DNA of 64,000 bases, taken from positions 1 to 64,000 of the forward strand of contig NZ_FNCS01000003.1 of NCBI RefSeq assembly GCF_900100665.1, written 5' to 3'. Origin of the DNA: Pelagibacterium luteolum (GTDB taxonomy: Bacteria > Pseudomonadota > Alphaproteobacteria > Rhizobiales > Devosiaceae). Below the pieces are notes generated by a model. It did not search any database, was not told the DNA's origin, and saw nothing but the letters and a program-made list of their open reading frames with translations. The stretch's first letter is position 1, and each line of letters begins with the position of its first letter. This document shows positions 16,153 through 24,902 of this stretch, piece after piece. A program made the position numbers and the translations under genes.

Positions 16153-17211
16153 ATGACCACCGACACCACCGCACCCGCTCCGGCGGGCGGCATAGGCTTT
16201 TTCGAAAAATGGCTGTCCGTCTGGGTCGCTGCCTGCATCATTGCCGGCATCGCACTAGGCAATCTCGCCCCGGGCCTGTTCGCCGCCCTCGCCGGGCTGG
16301 AATACGCTTCGGTCAATTTCGTCGTCGCCGTGCTGATCTGGGCCATGGTCTACCCGATGATGGTCGCCGTAGATTTCACCGCCATCGGCCAGGTCGGGCG
16401 CCAGCCCAAAGGCCTGATCCTCACCCTGGCGGTCAACTGGCTCATCAAGCCATTCACAATGGCCCTGCTGGCCGTCCTGTTCTTCAATTTTCTCTTCGCC
16501 CCGCTGATCGACCCCGCCGACGCCCAGCAATATATTGCCGGCCTCATCCTCCTCGGCGCCGCGCCCTGCACCGCGATGGTCTTCGTCTGGTCGCAACTGA
16601 CCAAGGGCGATCCCAATTACACCCTCGTTCAGGTCTCGGTGAACGACGCCATCATGGTGGTCGCCTTCGCGCCCATCGTCGCGATCCTCCTCGGCCTCAC
16701 CGAAATCACCGTGCCGTGGGAAACCCTCCTGCTCTCGGTCGGGCTCTACATCATAATCCCGCTCGTTGCCGGCGCCATCACCCGCCAACTGATCCTTGGC
16801 GGATCGAGGGACACAGGCCGCATCGATGCCTTCACGGCGCGCATAAAACCCGCCTCCGTCCTCGGCCTGCTGGCGACCGTGGTCCTCCTCTTTGGCTTCC
16901 AGGGCGAAACGATCCTCGCCAATCCGCTGGTCATCCTCCTGATCGCCATTCCGCTGCTGATCCAGTCCTATGGCATTTTCGGCCTCACCTATTGGGCCGC
17001 CTGGAAGTGGAAAATCCCCTTCAATATCGCCGCGCCCTGCGCGCTGATCGGCACGTCGAACTTTTTCGAGCTCGCCGTCGCAGTCGCCATCTCGCTCTTC
17101 GGGCTCAATTCAGGCGCCGCGCTCGCAACCGTCGTCGGCGTTCTCGTGGAAGTACCGGTGATGCTCTCGCTGGTTGCCCTCGCCAACCGCACCCGTCACC
17201 ATTTTTCGTAA
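16153..17211 (+). CDS. acr3: Arsenite efflux transporter Acr3
   Basis: A 352-residue membrane protein with about ten transmembrane helices, of the Acr3 family in the BART superfamily. Recognisable segments are [18 protein letters not shown] at the start, [11 protein letters not shown], and [15 protein letters not shown], which contains the conserved Cys of the arsenite path. Also typical are NDAIMV and [15 protein letters not shown]. It pumps As(III) out using the proton motive force. The ATG is 5 bp after the preceding stop. Acr3 rather than ArsB is the usual arsenite pump in Hyphomicrobiales. Confidence 0.95.
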   Translation: MTTDTTAPAPAGGIGFFEKWLSVWVAACIIAGIALGNLAPGLFAALAGLEYASVNFVVAVLIWAMVYPMMVAVDFTAIGQVGRQPKGLILTLAVNWLIKPFTMALLAVLFFNFLFAPLIDPADAQQYIAGLILLGAAPCTAMVFVWSQLTKGDPNYTLVQVSVNDAIMVVAFAPIVAILLGLTEITVPWETLLLSVGLYIIIPLVAGAITRQLILGGSRDTGRIDAFTARIKPASVLGLLATVVLLFGFQGETILANPLVILLIAIPLLIQSYGIFGLTYWAAWKWKIPFNIAAPCALIGTSNFFELAVAVAISLFGLNSGAALATVVGVLVEVPVMLSLVALANRTRHHFS

Positions 17212-17220
17212 GGCCCCGCC

Positions 17221-17640
17221 ATGATCACCATCTACCACAACCCCGATTGCGGCACCTCGCGCAACACCCTCGCCATGATCCGCCAATCGGGCGAGGAGCC
17301 CGCGATCATCGAGTACCTCACGACCCCTCCGAGCCGCGAAACCCTCATCGATCTCATCGCAAAATCCGGCCTAACGGTCCGCGACGCCATGCGCAGGAAA
17401 GAAGCACCCTACACCGATCTTGGCCTCGACGCCCCCACAACGACCGACGCGCAATTGCTCGACGCCATGCTGGCCCACCCCATCCTCATCAACCGCCCCT
17501 TCGTCGTGACCGAGAAGGGCGTTCGCCAGTGCCGCCCGTCCGAAGTCGTCCTCGACATTCTCCCCAATCCCGACATCGGCCCCTTCACCAAGGAAGACGG
17601 CGAAGTCATCATAAATTCAGAAGGCAAGCGCCTTGTCTGA
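17221..17640 (+). CDS. arsC: Arsenate reductase, glutaredoxin type (ArsC)
   Basis: A 139-residue ArsC of the thioredoxin-fold family. The catalytic Cys is residue 10 in [12 protein letters not shown]. The arginines that bind arsenate are in RRKEAPY, NRPFVV and RQCRPSEV, at positions near 60, 94 and 107 as in the E. coli plasmid enzyme. It uses glutathione and glutaredoxin to reduce arsenate. It lies 9 bp after acr3 and overlaps arsH by 8 bp. Confidence 0.95.
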   Translation: MITIYHNPDCGTSRNTLAMIRQSGEEPAIIEYLTTPPSRETLIDLIAKSGLTVRDAMRRKEAPYTDLGLDAPTTTDAQLLDAMLAHPILINRPFVVTEKGVRQCRPSEVVLDILPNPDIGPFTKEDGEVIINSEGKRLV

Positions 17641-18352
17641 CATCGACACCTTCCCCGCCCTCGCCGAAGACCACTTCCGCCCGGTCAATGAGGCCGCCCT
17701 CTTCACCCCCGATCGCAAAACCCACGCCCCGCGCATCCTGTTGCTCTACGGGTCCCTGCGCGAACGCTCCTACTCGCGCTTCGCCACCTTTGAGGCCGCC
17801 CGCATCCTGCGCCGCTTTGGCGCCGAAACCCGCATCTTCAACCCCGAGGGCCTGCCACTCCCCGACGGCGCGCCCAAGGATCATCCCAAGGTCGCCGAAC
17901 TGCGTGAGTTGGCACAATGGTCCGAAGGCATGGTCTGGTGCTCGCCCGAGCGCCACGGCGCCATGACCGGCGTCATGAAATCCCAGATCGACTGGATTCC
18001 CCTCGCCATGGGCAGCATCCGCCCCACACAAGGGCGCACGCTTGCCGTCATGCAGGTCAATGGCGGCAGCCAGTCCTTCAACGCCGTCAACCAGTTGCGC
18101 ATTCTCGGCCGCTGGATGCGGATGATCACCATCCCCAACCAGTCGTCTGTCCCAAAGGCCTTCAACGAGTTCGACGAGGCCGGTCGCATGCGCCCTTCGC
18201 CCTTCTACAACCGCATCGTCGACGTCATGGAAGAGCTGATTAAATTCACCCTCCTGACCCGCGACCGCGCCGACTATCTCACCGACCGCTACTCCGAACG
18301 CGTCGAAGCCGCCGAGGCGCTGAGCAAGCGGGTCAATCAGAAAACGATCTGA
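17633..18352 (+). CDS. arsH: ArsH, NADPH-dependent FMN reductase
   Basis: A 239-residue flavodoxin-like protein. The FMN phosphate loop is [11 protein letters not shown] near residue 39 and the segment [20 protein letters not shown] is a typical ArsH block. ArsH proteins oxidise trivalent organoarsenicals or act as NADPH:FMN/quinone reductases, protecting against methylated arsenic. The start appears to be a TTG at 17633 overlapping the arsC end by 8 bp. It is the last gene of the operon; a convergent methyltransferase gene ends 2 bp further on. Confidence 0.93.
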   Translation: MSDIDTFPALAEDHFRPVNEAALFTPDRKTHAPRILLLYGSLRERSYSRFATFEAARILRRFGAETRIFNPEGLPLPDGAPKDHPKVAELRELAQWSEGMVWCSPERHGAMTGVMKSQIDWIPLAMGSIRPTQGRTLAVMQVNGGSQSFNAVNQLRILGRWMRMITIPNQSSVPKAFNEFDEAGRMRPSPFYNRIVDVMEELIKFTLLTRDRADYLTDRYSERVEAAEALSKRVNQKTI

Positions 18353-18354
18353 TT

Positions 18355-19038
18355 TTACGCGTACGCCACCCACCCGCGCATGCTCAGCCCGGCATAAAAC
18401 AACTCCGTCCCCGTGAACCCGGCCTCCGCCAGCATCGCCTCTTCCTTCGCGGGCGATAGGATCGTCAGCCGCGTTCCGATAGCCTCCTGCGCTGCCTCTG
18501 CCCGCTCGGGGTCCACCCCGCCATACGCAACGTGTCGCGCGATCCACTGCGAGCGCTCCGGTTCAGTCTGCGCAAAACTGATATGGGCCACAACGAACGG
18601 CGCCCCCGGCACCAGCCGGCGGCGAATTTCACGCAGCGTCGATAGACGCTTCTCCCGCGCGATGAAATGGAACGTCAGAAGGCATACAGCGCCATCGAAC
18701 GGCCCCTCCGGCGCGTCCTCTATATAGCTCTCGAGCAACCGCACCCGATCGCCATGCGGCACAACCATGCGCTCCGCCACGGCGAGCATCTCCGCTGAAG
18801 GATCCACCCCGTCAAAATTCCAACCCGCATGCGCGTCCGCCAGAACTTTTAGCTCCAGCCCGCCCCCGGCGCCCAGCACGAGCACCCGGCCCGTATCGGG
18901 CACGCGCTCTGCCAAAAGCTGCGATGTCATCTTGTGCAGCCCGTCGAGTCCCGGCACCTGCCGCCGCGGGCCCTCGCCATAAGATTGCGCATGCCCGGCC
19001 CCGAAGGCCCCTGTCTTCTGCGTATCGCTCGTGCTCAT
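18355..19038 (-). CDS. Class I SAM-dependent methyltransferase
   Basis: A 227-residue methyltransferase. Motif I is VLVLGAGGGLELKVL (about residues 53-67), with the acidic residue ending strand 2 in FDGVDPSAEML and a later DGAVCLLTFHFI block at the strand-4 position. The substrate is not evident. It is convergent with arsH with a 2-bp gap; an arsenic methyltransferase would need conserved Cys residues, which are absent, so I do not link it to the ars operon. The start MSTSDTQ at 19038 is preferred over an in-frame start 36 bp upstream. Confidence 0.85.
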   Translation of the reverse strand: MSTSDTQKTGAFGAGHAQSYGEGPRRQVPGLDGLHKMTSQLLAERVPDTGRVLVLGAGGGLELKVLADAHAGWNFDGVDPSAEMLAVAERMVVPHGDRVRLLESYIEDAPEGPFDGAVCLLTFHFIAREKRLSTLREIRRRLVPGAPFVVAHISFAQTEPERSQWIARHVAYGGVDPERAEAAQEAIGTRLTILSPAKEEAMLAEAGFTGTELFYAGLSMRGWVAYA

Positions 19039-19163
19039 GTATTTATGTGCGTTCCCTGAATTCCAACGTATCAAACGGCCGTCGTTGCTGCCCTTCCCCC
19101 GATCCCGCGAATCGCATCACTTGGTCCCTCGCACCAGACCGCGTCAGCCCCAAGGCCACCCAG

Positions 19164-19754
19164 ATGCCCATCGCCCCCGTCACCCTTTCTGGCGCCCATG
19201 TCCAGCTCGTCCCCCTCGATCCCGCCCATCACGACGGTCTCGTCGATGCGGTCCGCGATGGCGATCTCTGGAGGCTCTGGTACACGACCATCCCGTCCCC
19301 CGACGGCATGGCCGCCGAAATCGACCGTCGCCTCCGCCTCCAATCGGAAGGCACCATGCTGCCGTTCACCGTTCAGAATGCCGATGGCCGCATCGTTGGC
19401 ATGACCACCTACATGAACATAGACCAGGCCGCCCCCCGCCTCGAAATCGGCTTCACTTGGTACGCCTCAAGCGTCCAGCGCACGCCGCTCAATACCGAAG
19501 CCAAGCTGCTGCTGCTCACCCATGCCTTCGAAACCCTTGAGTGCCTGGCCGTCGAATTCCGCACCCACGTGCATAACCTCCAGAGCCGCCGCGCCATCGA
19601 GCGCCTCGGCGCGCGCTTGGACGGCATCATGCGCCACCATCTGCGCATGCGCGACGGCACCATCCGCGACACCGCGGTCTATTCCATCACCGCGCCCGAC
19701 TGGCCCGCGGTCCACTCCCACCTCTCCTGGCAACTTGAGCGTCCCCGCTCCTGA
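19164..19754 (+). CDS. GNAT-family N-acetyltransferase (RimJ/RimL-like)
   Basis: A 196-residue protein with the RimJ/RimL layout: an N-terminal LVPLDPAHHDGLVDAV segment, a central LEIGFTWYASSVQRTPLNTEAKLLLLTHAFE block (the CoA-binding strand and helix), and a late VHNLQSRRAIERLGA segment. Members acetylate small molecules or protein N-termini; the substrate here is unknown. I start at ATG 19164. The frame stays open upstream to 18924, but that region overlaps the divergent methyltransferase. Confidence 0.85.
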   Translation: MPIAPVTLSGAHVQLVPLDPAHHDGLVDAVRDGDLWRLWYTTIPSPDGMAAEIDRRLRLQSEGTMLPFTVQNADGRIVGMTTYMNIDQAAPRLEIGFTWYASSVQRTPLNTEAKLLLLTHAFETLECLAVEFRTHVHNLQSRRAIERLGARLDGIMRHHLRMRDGTIRDTAVYSITAPDWPAVHSHLSWQLERPRS

Positions 19755-19790
19755 CCCATCCCGGGCTCAACCGCACGCCGCGCAACCAGC

Positions 19791-20405
19791 CTACTGCTTG
19801 AGCACGATATAGGCCGCCGCCCCGGCCATCGCCCCCGCCGCCCCGCGATTGAGCGCCTTCAGCGCCCGCGGATTGCGCAGGAAATCGCGCGCCTTGGTCG
19901 CCAGCGCGATATAGGGCAGCAGCACCAGATACAGCACGACGATTGTCGTCAGCACCAACCCGGCAAACCGCTCCGGCGTCACTTCGTCCAGCTTCACCAC
20001 GGTCGGCAGCAGCGCCATATAGAAGATGATGGTTTTGGGATTGCCCAGCGTCACGGCATAGCCGCCCGCTATCGACGCCCAGACCCCATTGCCCCGGCGC
20101 GCTTCGACCTTGTCCGGATCGATCCCCGCCTTCCAGAAGCTCCAGGCGAGGTAAACCAGATAGGCCGCACCCAGCACCTTGATGACAACAAAAATCCCGG
20201 AAAACGCGGCCGCCACCGCCGCCAGCCCCAAAACCGCCAGCGTCAGATAGGTGAGGTCCCCAAGCACCAGCCCGGTCCCGAACCACATCGCCGGTCGAAA
20301 CCCCGCCCCCAGCGCCTTGCCCACACACGCCGCGATCCCCGGCCCGGGAATCCCCGCCGCGATCGCCAGCGCAATGGCATAGGGAAGATACTCGAAAATC
20401 GACAT
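19791..20405 (-). CDS. LysE/RhtB-family amino-acid exporter
   Basis: A 204-residue integral membrane protein with about six helices. The family motif GIPGPGIAACVGKALG is near residue 18 and a second conserved block, GYAVTLGNPKTIIFYMALLP, is in the middle. LysE/RhtB proteins export amino acids and related compounds. The start MSIFEYLP at 20405 fits the family; 28 upstream in-frame codons are Arg/Cys-rich and non-homologous. It is convergent with the acetyltransferase gene. Confidence 0.92.
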   Translation of the reverse strand: MSIFEYLPYAIALAIAAGIPGPGIAACVGKALGAGFRPAMWFGTGLVLGDLTYLTLAVLGLAAVAAAFSGIFVVIKVLGAAYLVYLAWSFWKAGIDPDKVEARRGNGVWASIAGGYAVTLGNPKTIIFYMALLPTVVKLDEVTPERFAGLVLTTIVVLYLVLLPYIALATKARDFLRNPRALKALNRGAAGAMAGAAAYIVLKQ

Positions 20406-20567
20406 GGCACGACCGAACGAAGCGACGAATTTCCGCTCTATACACCCACGGGCAACGCCGCAAAAGAGCCCATCACGGTTCCAAACCACGCTGCTCCCAA
20501 CGGCCCACTATCCCCCGCCACACGCTCAGCGCCCGGAGCTCTGCCGCACCGCCAATCAACCCCACCA

Positions 20568-20598
20568 CCGTCATCCCGGCCTTGAGCCGTGACCCAGT
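20568..20598. repeat. REP-like palindrome
   Basis: CGTCATCCCGGCCTTGAGCC then GTGACCCAG, a slightly degenerate stem resembling the copy at 26931. Confidence 0.7.
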
Positions 20599-20734
20599 AA
20601 GCTCCGGGCCCGACGGTATCCCCGCTGTCAAACACTTACACCCGAGCATACCGAATCCCGGCTCGTCGCCCGGGACGACAGCGAATGGTTGGCAGGTCCG
20701 AGGCCAGTCACTCGCCCCTCACTCCACCCACCAC

Positions 20735-20787
20735 CCGTCATCCTCGGGCTCGACCCGAGGACCCAGCCTCGCGCCGTCCGGCGCGAG
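20735..20787. repeat. Two-hairpin REP-like element
   Basis: The first hairpin is CCTCGGG-CTCGA-CCCGAGG. After CAG a second, perfect hairpin CTCGCGCC-GTCC-GGCGCGAG follows (20768-20787). The element at 21785 has the same layout with altered but still pairing second-stem bases. Confidence 0.8.
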
Positions 20788-20844
20788 AAAGGACTCATCC
20801 TGGGCAAAGAGACATTGGATCGCCGAGCCAACTTCCACCCGCCT

Positions 20845-20875
20845 CCATCCCGGGATGTATTCCCGGGATCCAGCG
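20845..20875. repeat. REP-like palindrome (ATGTATT loop)
   Basis: CATCCCGGGATGTATTCCCG then GGATCCAG. It is closest to the copy at 54591. Confidence 0.7.
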
Positions 20876-20906
20876 CAGCACCAGCCAAGTCCCAAACGAT
20901 TTCGCC

Positions 20907-21679
20907 CTACGCCGCCACCTTCACGCCATCGAGCTCGCCATCCGATTGAAACGTCTCGATCATCGGCTTGGCAAAGATATAGCCCTGTACGAGATCGACC
21001 CCACACGAGCGCACAGCATCGAGCTCGCCCCGCGTCTCGATCCCCTCGGCGATCACTTCGATCCCAAGCGCGCGCGCAATCGAAACGATACCCGAAACGA
21101 TCACCCGCCGGTCTGCGGAGTCCCCGATCCCCCGGATCAGCTCCATGTCGATCTTGATCAGATCGGGCCGCAGATTGGCCAATAGGCCAAGTCCGGCATA
21201 TCCCGCGCCGAAATCGTCGATGGCCGTCGTGAACCCCATGTGCCGATAGGCTTCGACGATGTTTTTGACATGGGCCGTGTCACGCATCTCTTCGTTCTCG
21301 GTGAATTCGAACATCAGATGCCGTGTATCGAACTGCGCCCGCTCGGCCGCCGCCAGCGACGCCTGAATGCAGGCGCGCGGTTCGTAAACCGCATTGGGCA
21401 TGAAGTTGATCGACAGCTTCGGCGCCACCTGCCCCCGCAGTTTCGCCCCGGCCAACTCGATGGCCTTTACCCGGCACGCCTGATCGAACGCGTAGCGGTT
21501 TTCGTCAGTCACCTTCGACAGCACGGCGCCGGCGCCTTCGCCATTGACCCCGCGCACCAGCGCCTCATAGCCCCATATCTGGGCCGCCTTCATATCCACG
21601 ATGGGATGAAACGCATGGTAAAGGCGTGCTCGAAACCGTCACCATTGCGGCAGGCTTCGCATTTCTTGGAATGGGTCAT
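20907..21679 (-). pseudogene. EAL-domain c-di-GMP phosphodiesterase, frameshifted
   Basis: The EAL domain is read from about 21599 to 20907. It has YEALVRG, SINFMPNAVY, FEFTENEEM, DDFGAGYAG, LIKIDMELI, AEGIET and QGYIFAKP, so the metal and substrate residues are intact. The natural start is ATG 21679, giving MTHSKKCEACRNGDGF and FEHAFTM, but this frame ends at 21590. Adding one base near 21620 would restore the expected FTMAFHPIVDM join. The gene therefore looks disrupted by a 1-bp loss, or the base is a sequencing error. Without the shift it would be about a 257-residue protein with an N-terminal CxxC. Confidence 0.75.
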
Positions 21680-21784
21680 GACAGAACTCTAAAGAAAGAC
21701 CCCCGCACTTTGCCCATTCAAATTTAATTATGTATGACGACGCGCCCCATGCTCGTCGTGTAGCAGCGCCCTCGCCCACCACAC

Positions 21785-21837
21785 CCGTCATCCTCGGGCT
21801 TGACCCCAGGCCCCAGCCTTGCGTCGCCCGGCGCAAG
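21785..21837. repeat. Two-hairpin REP-like element
   Basis: CCTCGGGCTTGACCCCAGG is followed by a second hairpin, CTTGCGTC-GCCC-GGCGCAAG (21818-21837). Relative to 20735 the changes CTCG/CGAG to CTTG/CAAG are compensatory. Confidence 0.78.
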
Positions 21838-21915
21838 GAAAAAGACTCTTCTAATGACATGAATGACGATAAGGGCGCCGCTTTTCAGCGATAGCGCCCG
21901 GCCGAAGTCAGCGCC

Positions 21916-22245
21916 CTAGGCCGCTTCTTCCTGCCGTGCCGAATCCGCCAGCGTCACCCGCAATCCGTCAAGCTCTTCGCTCATCAGGATCTGGCACGAC
22001 AGCCGCGAATTGGCCTCATAATCAGCGACCGAATCCAGCATGTCCTCTTCCTCGTCGGTCGGCGGATTAAGCTTGTCCTGCCACTCGGGATCGACGAACA
22101 CGTGACACGTCGCGCAGGCGCACGAGCCGCCGCACTCCGCTTTGATGTTCAAACCCCAGTCACGGATCACCTCCATCACCCGCCACCCTTCAAGAGCTTC
22201 GAGTTCGTGTTCGGTGCCGTCCTGATCGGTGACGAATATCCGCAT
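21916..22245 (-). CDS. 2Fe-2S ferredoxin, adrenodoxin type
   Basis: A 109-residue ferredoxin with the cluster motif C-x5-C-x2-C in ECGGSCACATCH and the fourth Cys in RLSCQILM. The acidic stretch DEEEDMLD is typical of the adrenodoxin/ISC-Fdx and FdxE-type group. Such ferredoxins pass single electrons to P450s, Fe-S assembly or other oxidoreductases. It lies downstream of a ferredoxin/flavodoxin reductase gene with only the structured repeat between, so the two may form a reductase-ferredoxin couple. A second ferredoxin of the same type is at 29953-30273. Confidence 0.93.
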   Translation of the reverse strand: MRIFVTDQDGTEHELEALEGWRVMEVIRDWGLNIKAECGGSCACATCHVFVDPEWQDKLNPPTDEEEDMLDSVADYEANSRLSCQILMSEELDGLRVTLADSARQEEAA

Positions 22246-22282
22246 GGTGGAGATCCTGTTCGCGTGAGGTCGTTAGGTCCCT

Positions 22283-23443
<1,161 letters not shown>

Positions 23444-23453
23444 TTAGAAATAA

Positions 23454-23494
23454 CAAGCTGATGCTTGGAATATATAGAAGACGCCGCCTGTCAA
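23454..23494 (-). promoter_or_regulatory. Candidate promoter of the ferredoxin reductase
   Basis: On the minus strand a consensus TTGACA (23489-23494) is followed by an AT-rich TATATATT region. A dyad CAAGC-ATCA-GCTTG (23454-23467) lies just downstream. Spacing to the best -10 is not ideal. If real, the reductase can be transcribed independently of the cys genes, and the dyad could be an operator. Confidence 0.4.
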
Positions 23495-23517
23495 GTATGG
23501 GCGGCGATGATGGGACT

Positions 23518-24798
23518 TTACTCGGGCCGCCGCAGGAAGGGACGCGTACCCGCCGGCACTTCGTGCCGCTCACCGATCGGCTGGTAATACAGCGGCACCT
23601 CGGCCAGCGCATCTTTTTCAAGCGCCTCGCGCGTCGCCTTGTTGGTGACCACGAACGCATCGATCCCGCACCGGCGCATGAAGGGAATCTGGTCGGTCAG
23701 CACGTCGCCCACCGCCCGCAATTCGCCCTCATAGCCGAACCGCTCGCGCAACAGCCGCGCGCTCGAATACCCGCGCCCATCGGTAAAGGCCCTGAAATTG
23801 ATCGCCACCGACGAAAACCGCGCCAGATCGCCTTCGATGTCCTCGACCTTCTCGCCGGGATTGACCTGCAACCCGATCGGGTGCGGGCTGGCCAGAAACG
23901 CCGCACGGTGTTCAACGAAAACGCTGACCGGCACATGCGTATAGCGCACATCGGCCGGCTCATCGCCTTCGGCCCATGCTTTCCAGGGATCCGCCTTGAA
24001 CGCGCCGTCCTTGAACAAATGCAGAGAAGATTGGCTCACCGGCTTCGCGATGCTCCCGTTGAAATCGAAATGAATGCCGCACTCGCGCTTGTCGCGACCG
24101 CGCCAGCGTCCTGCCCTCGGGTCCTCGCCCTCGGCCACCGCGCTCGTGCACGGCGCGCAACCGATGGACTTGTATCCCTCGCCGTAAAGCGGATGCTCGG
24201 GCAGGTCATGGCGCGCCTTGTACGCTTCCACGTCCTCATTGGTAAAGTAGGCCAAAGGATTGACCTTGATGCGATCGTCGCTCGTCAATTCGAAATGCGG
24301 CAACACCCCGCGCTCGGCCGTCTGGAATCGCTTGCGCCCGGTCACCCACCCGCCATATCCGCTCAAGACGTCTTCGAGCGGTTCGGTCTTGCGAATATGG
24401 CAGCACGAATCCGGATCGGTCTCCCACAGCGTGCCATCCGGATCGAACCGGGCCAGATCGGCGCTGTCGGGATAAAGCGCGATGACATTGGTCAGCCCCA
24501 GCCGCTGTTTCAGCGTCTCGACATAATCCAGCGTCTCGACAAAATGCTTGCCCGTCTCGAGGAAATACACCGGCAAATTCTTGTCGACGAGGCTTACCAG
24601 ATGCAGCAGCACAGCCGAATCCGCGCCGAACGACGAGACCATGGCGATATCGCCCGGCAACAGTTCGTCCACCGCCTGCCGCAGCACCGCCTCGGCATCC
24701 ATCTCGTCGAACATGCCATTGAGCGCCAATATTCCCAGCGCCTTGAGCTTGTCATGCTTGGGCGCCGGCGCACTCAACACCGAACTAATCGCGGCCAT
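23518..24798 (-). CDS. cysH: APS/PAPS reductase CysH fused to DUF934
   Basis: A 426-residue two-domain protein. Residues ~1-240 are CysH: the pyrophosphatase-type P-loop SSFGADSAVLL, KHFVETLDYV, and two Cys pairs, in SCCHIRKTEPL and GCAPCT. These bind a 4Fe-4S cluster and mark the APS-using assimilatory branch. Residues ~270-415 form a DUF934 domain (VSVFVEH, then FRAFTDGRGYSSARLLRERFGYEGELRAVGD with IPFMRRCGIDAF). DUF934 is normally a separate small gene next to cysH/cysI, so this is a fusion of two neighbours. The reaction is reduction of APS to sulfite with thioredoxin. It lies about 100 bp downstream of cysI. Confidence 0.93.
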   Translation of the reverse strand: MAAISSVLSAPAPKHDKLKALGILALNGMFDEMDAEAVLRQAVDELLPGDIAMVSSFGADSAVLLHLVSLVDKNLPVYFLETGKHFVETLDYVETLKQRLGLTNVIALYPDSADLARFDPDGTLWETDPDSCCHIRKTEPLEDVLSGYGGWVTGRKRFQTAERGVLPHFELTSDDRIKVNPLAYFTNEDVEAYKARHDLPEHPLYGEGYKSIGCAPCTSAVAEGEDPRAGRWRGRDKRECGIHFDFNGSIAKPVSQSSLHLFKDGAFKADPWKAWAEGDEPADVRYTHVPVSVFVEHRAAFLASPHPIGLQVNPGEKVEDIEGDLARFSSVAINFRAFTDGRGYSSARLLRERFGYEGELRAVGDVLTDQIPFMRRCGIDAFVVTNKATREALEKDALAEVPLYYQPIGERHEVPAGTRPFLRRPE

Positions 24799-24839
24799 GT
24801 AAAACCCCTGACTTAGCCATTTCGAGCGCCCCAGACACT

Positions 24840-24872
24840 CCCGTCATCCTCGGGCTTGACCCGAGGATCCAG
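24840..24872. repeat. REP-like palindrome between cysI and cysH
   Basis: CGTCATCCTCGGG-CTTGA-CCCGAGG then ATCCAG. It sits inside the cys gene cluster, where it could modulate the relative mRNA levels of cysI and cysH. Confidence 0.8.
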
Positions 24873-24902
24873 TGCAGCGCATCCACGCGCTCCGAGCGAA
24901 CC

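Larger units (their letters stand above)
20406..20906. other. Repeat cluster between LysE and EAL genes
   Basis: About 500 bp with no convincing gene. It contains at least three REP-like palindromes (20568, 20735, 20845) plus a diverged copy near 20650, making it the densest repeat cluster in the window. Confidence 0.65.

Noticed and set aside
18355-19038. Arsenite methyltransferase (ArsM) belonging to the ars operon
   Set aside because: The gene is on the opposite strand and lacks the conserved Cys residues of ArsM. The methyltransferase fold alone is not enough.
20560-20880. CRISPR-like array of repeats
   Set aside because: The palindromes are unevenly spaced, differ in sequence and lack unique spacers of constant length; there are no cas genes.
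23461-24816. A 451-codon plus-strand frame opposite cysH
   Set aside because: It is the antisense shadow of cysH, His/Arg-rich with no domain. CysH shows all expected motifs on the minus strand.
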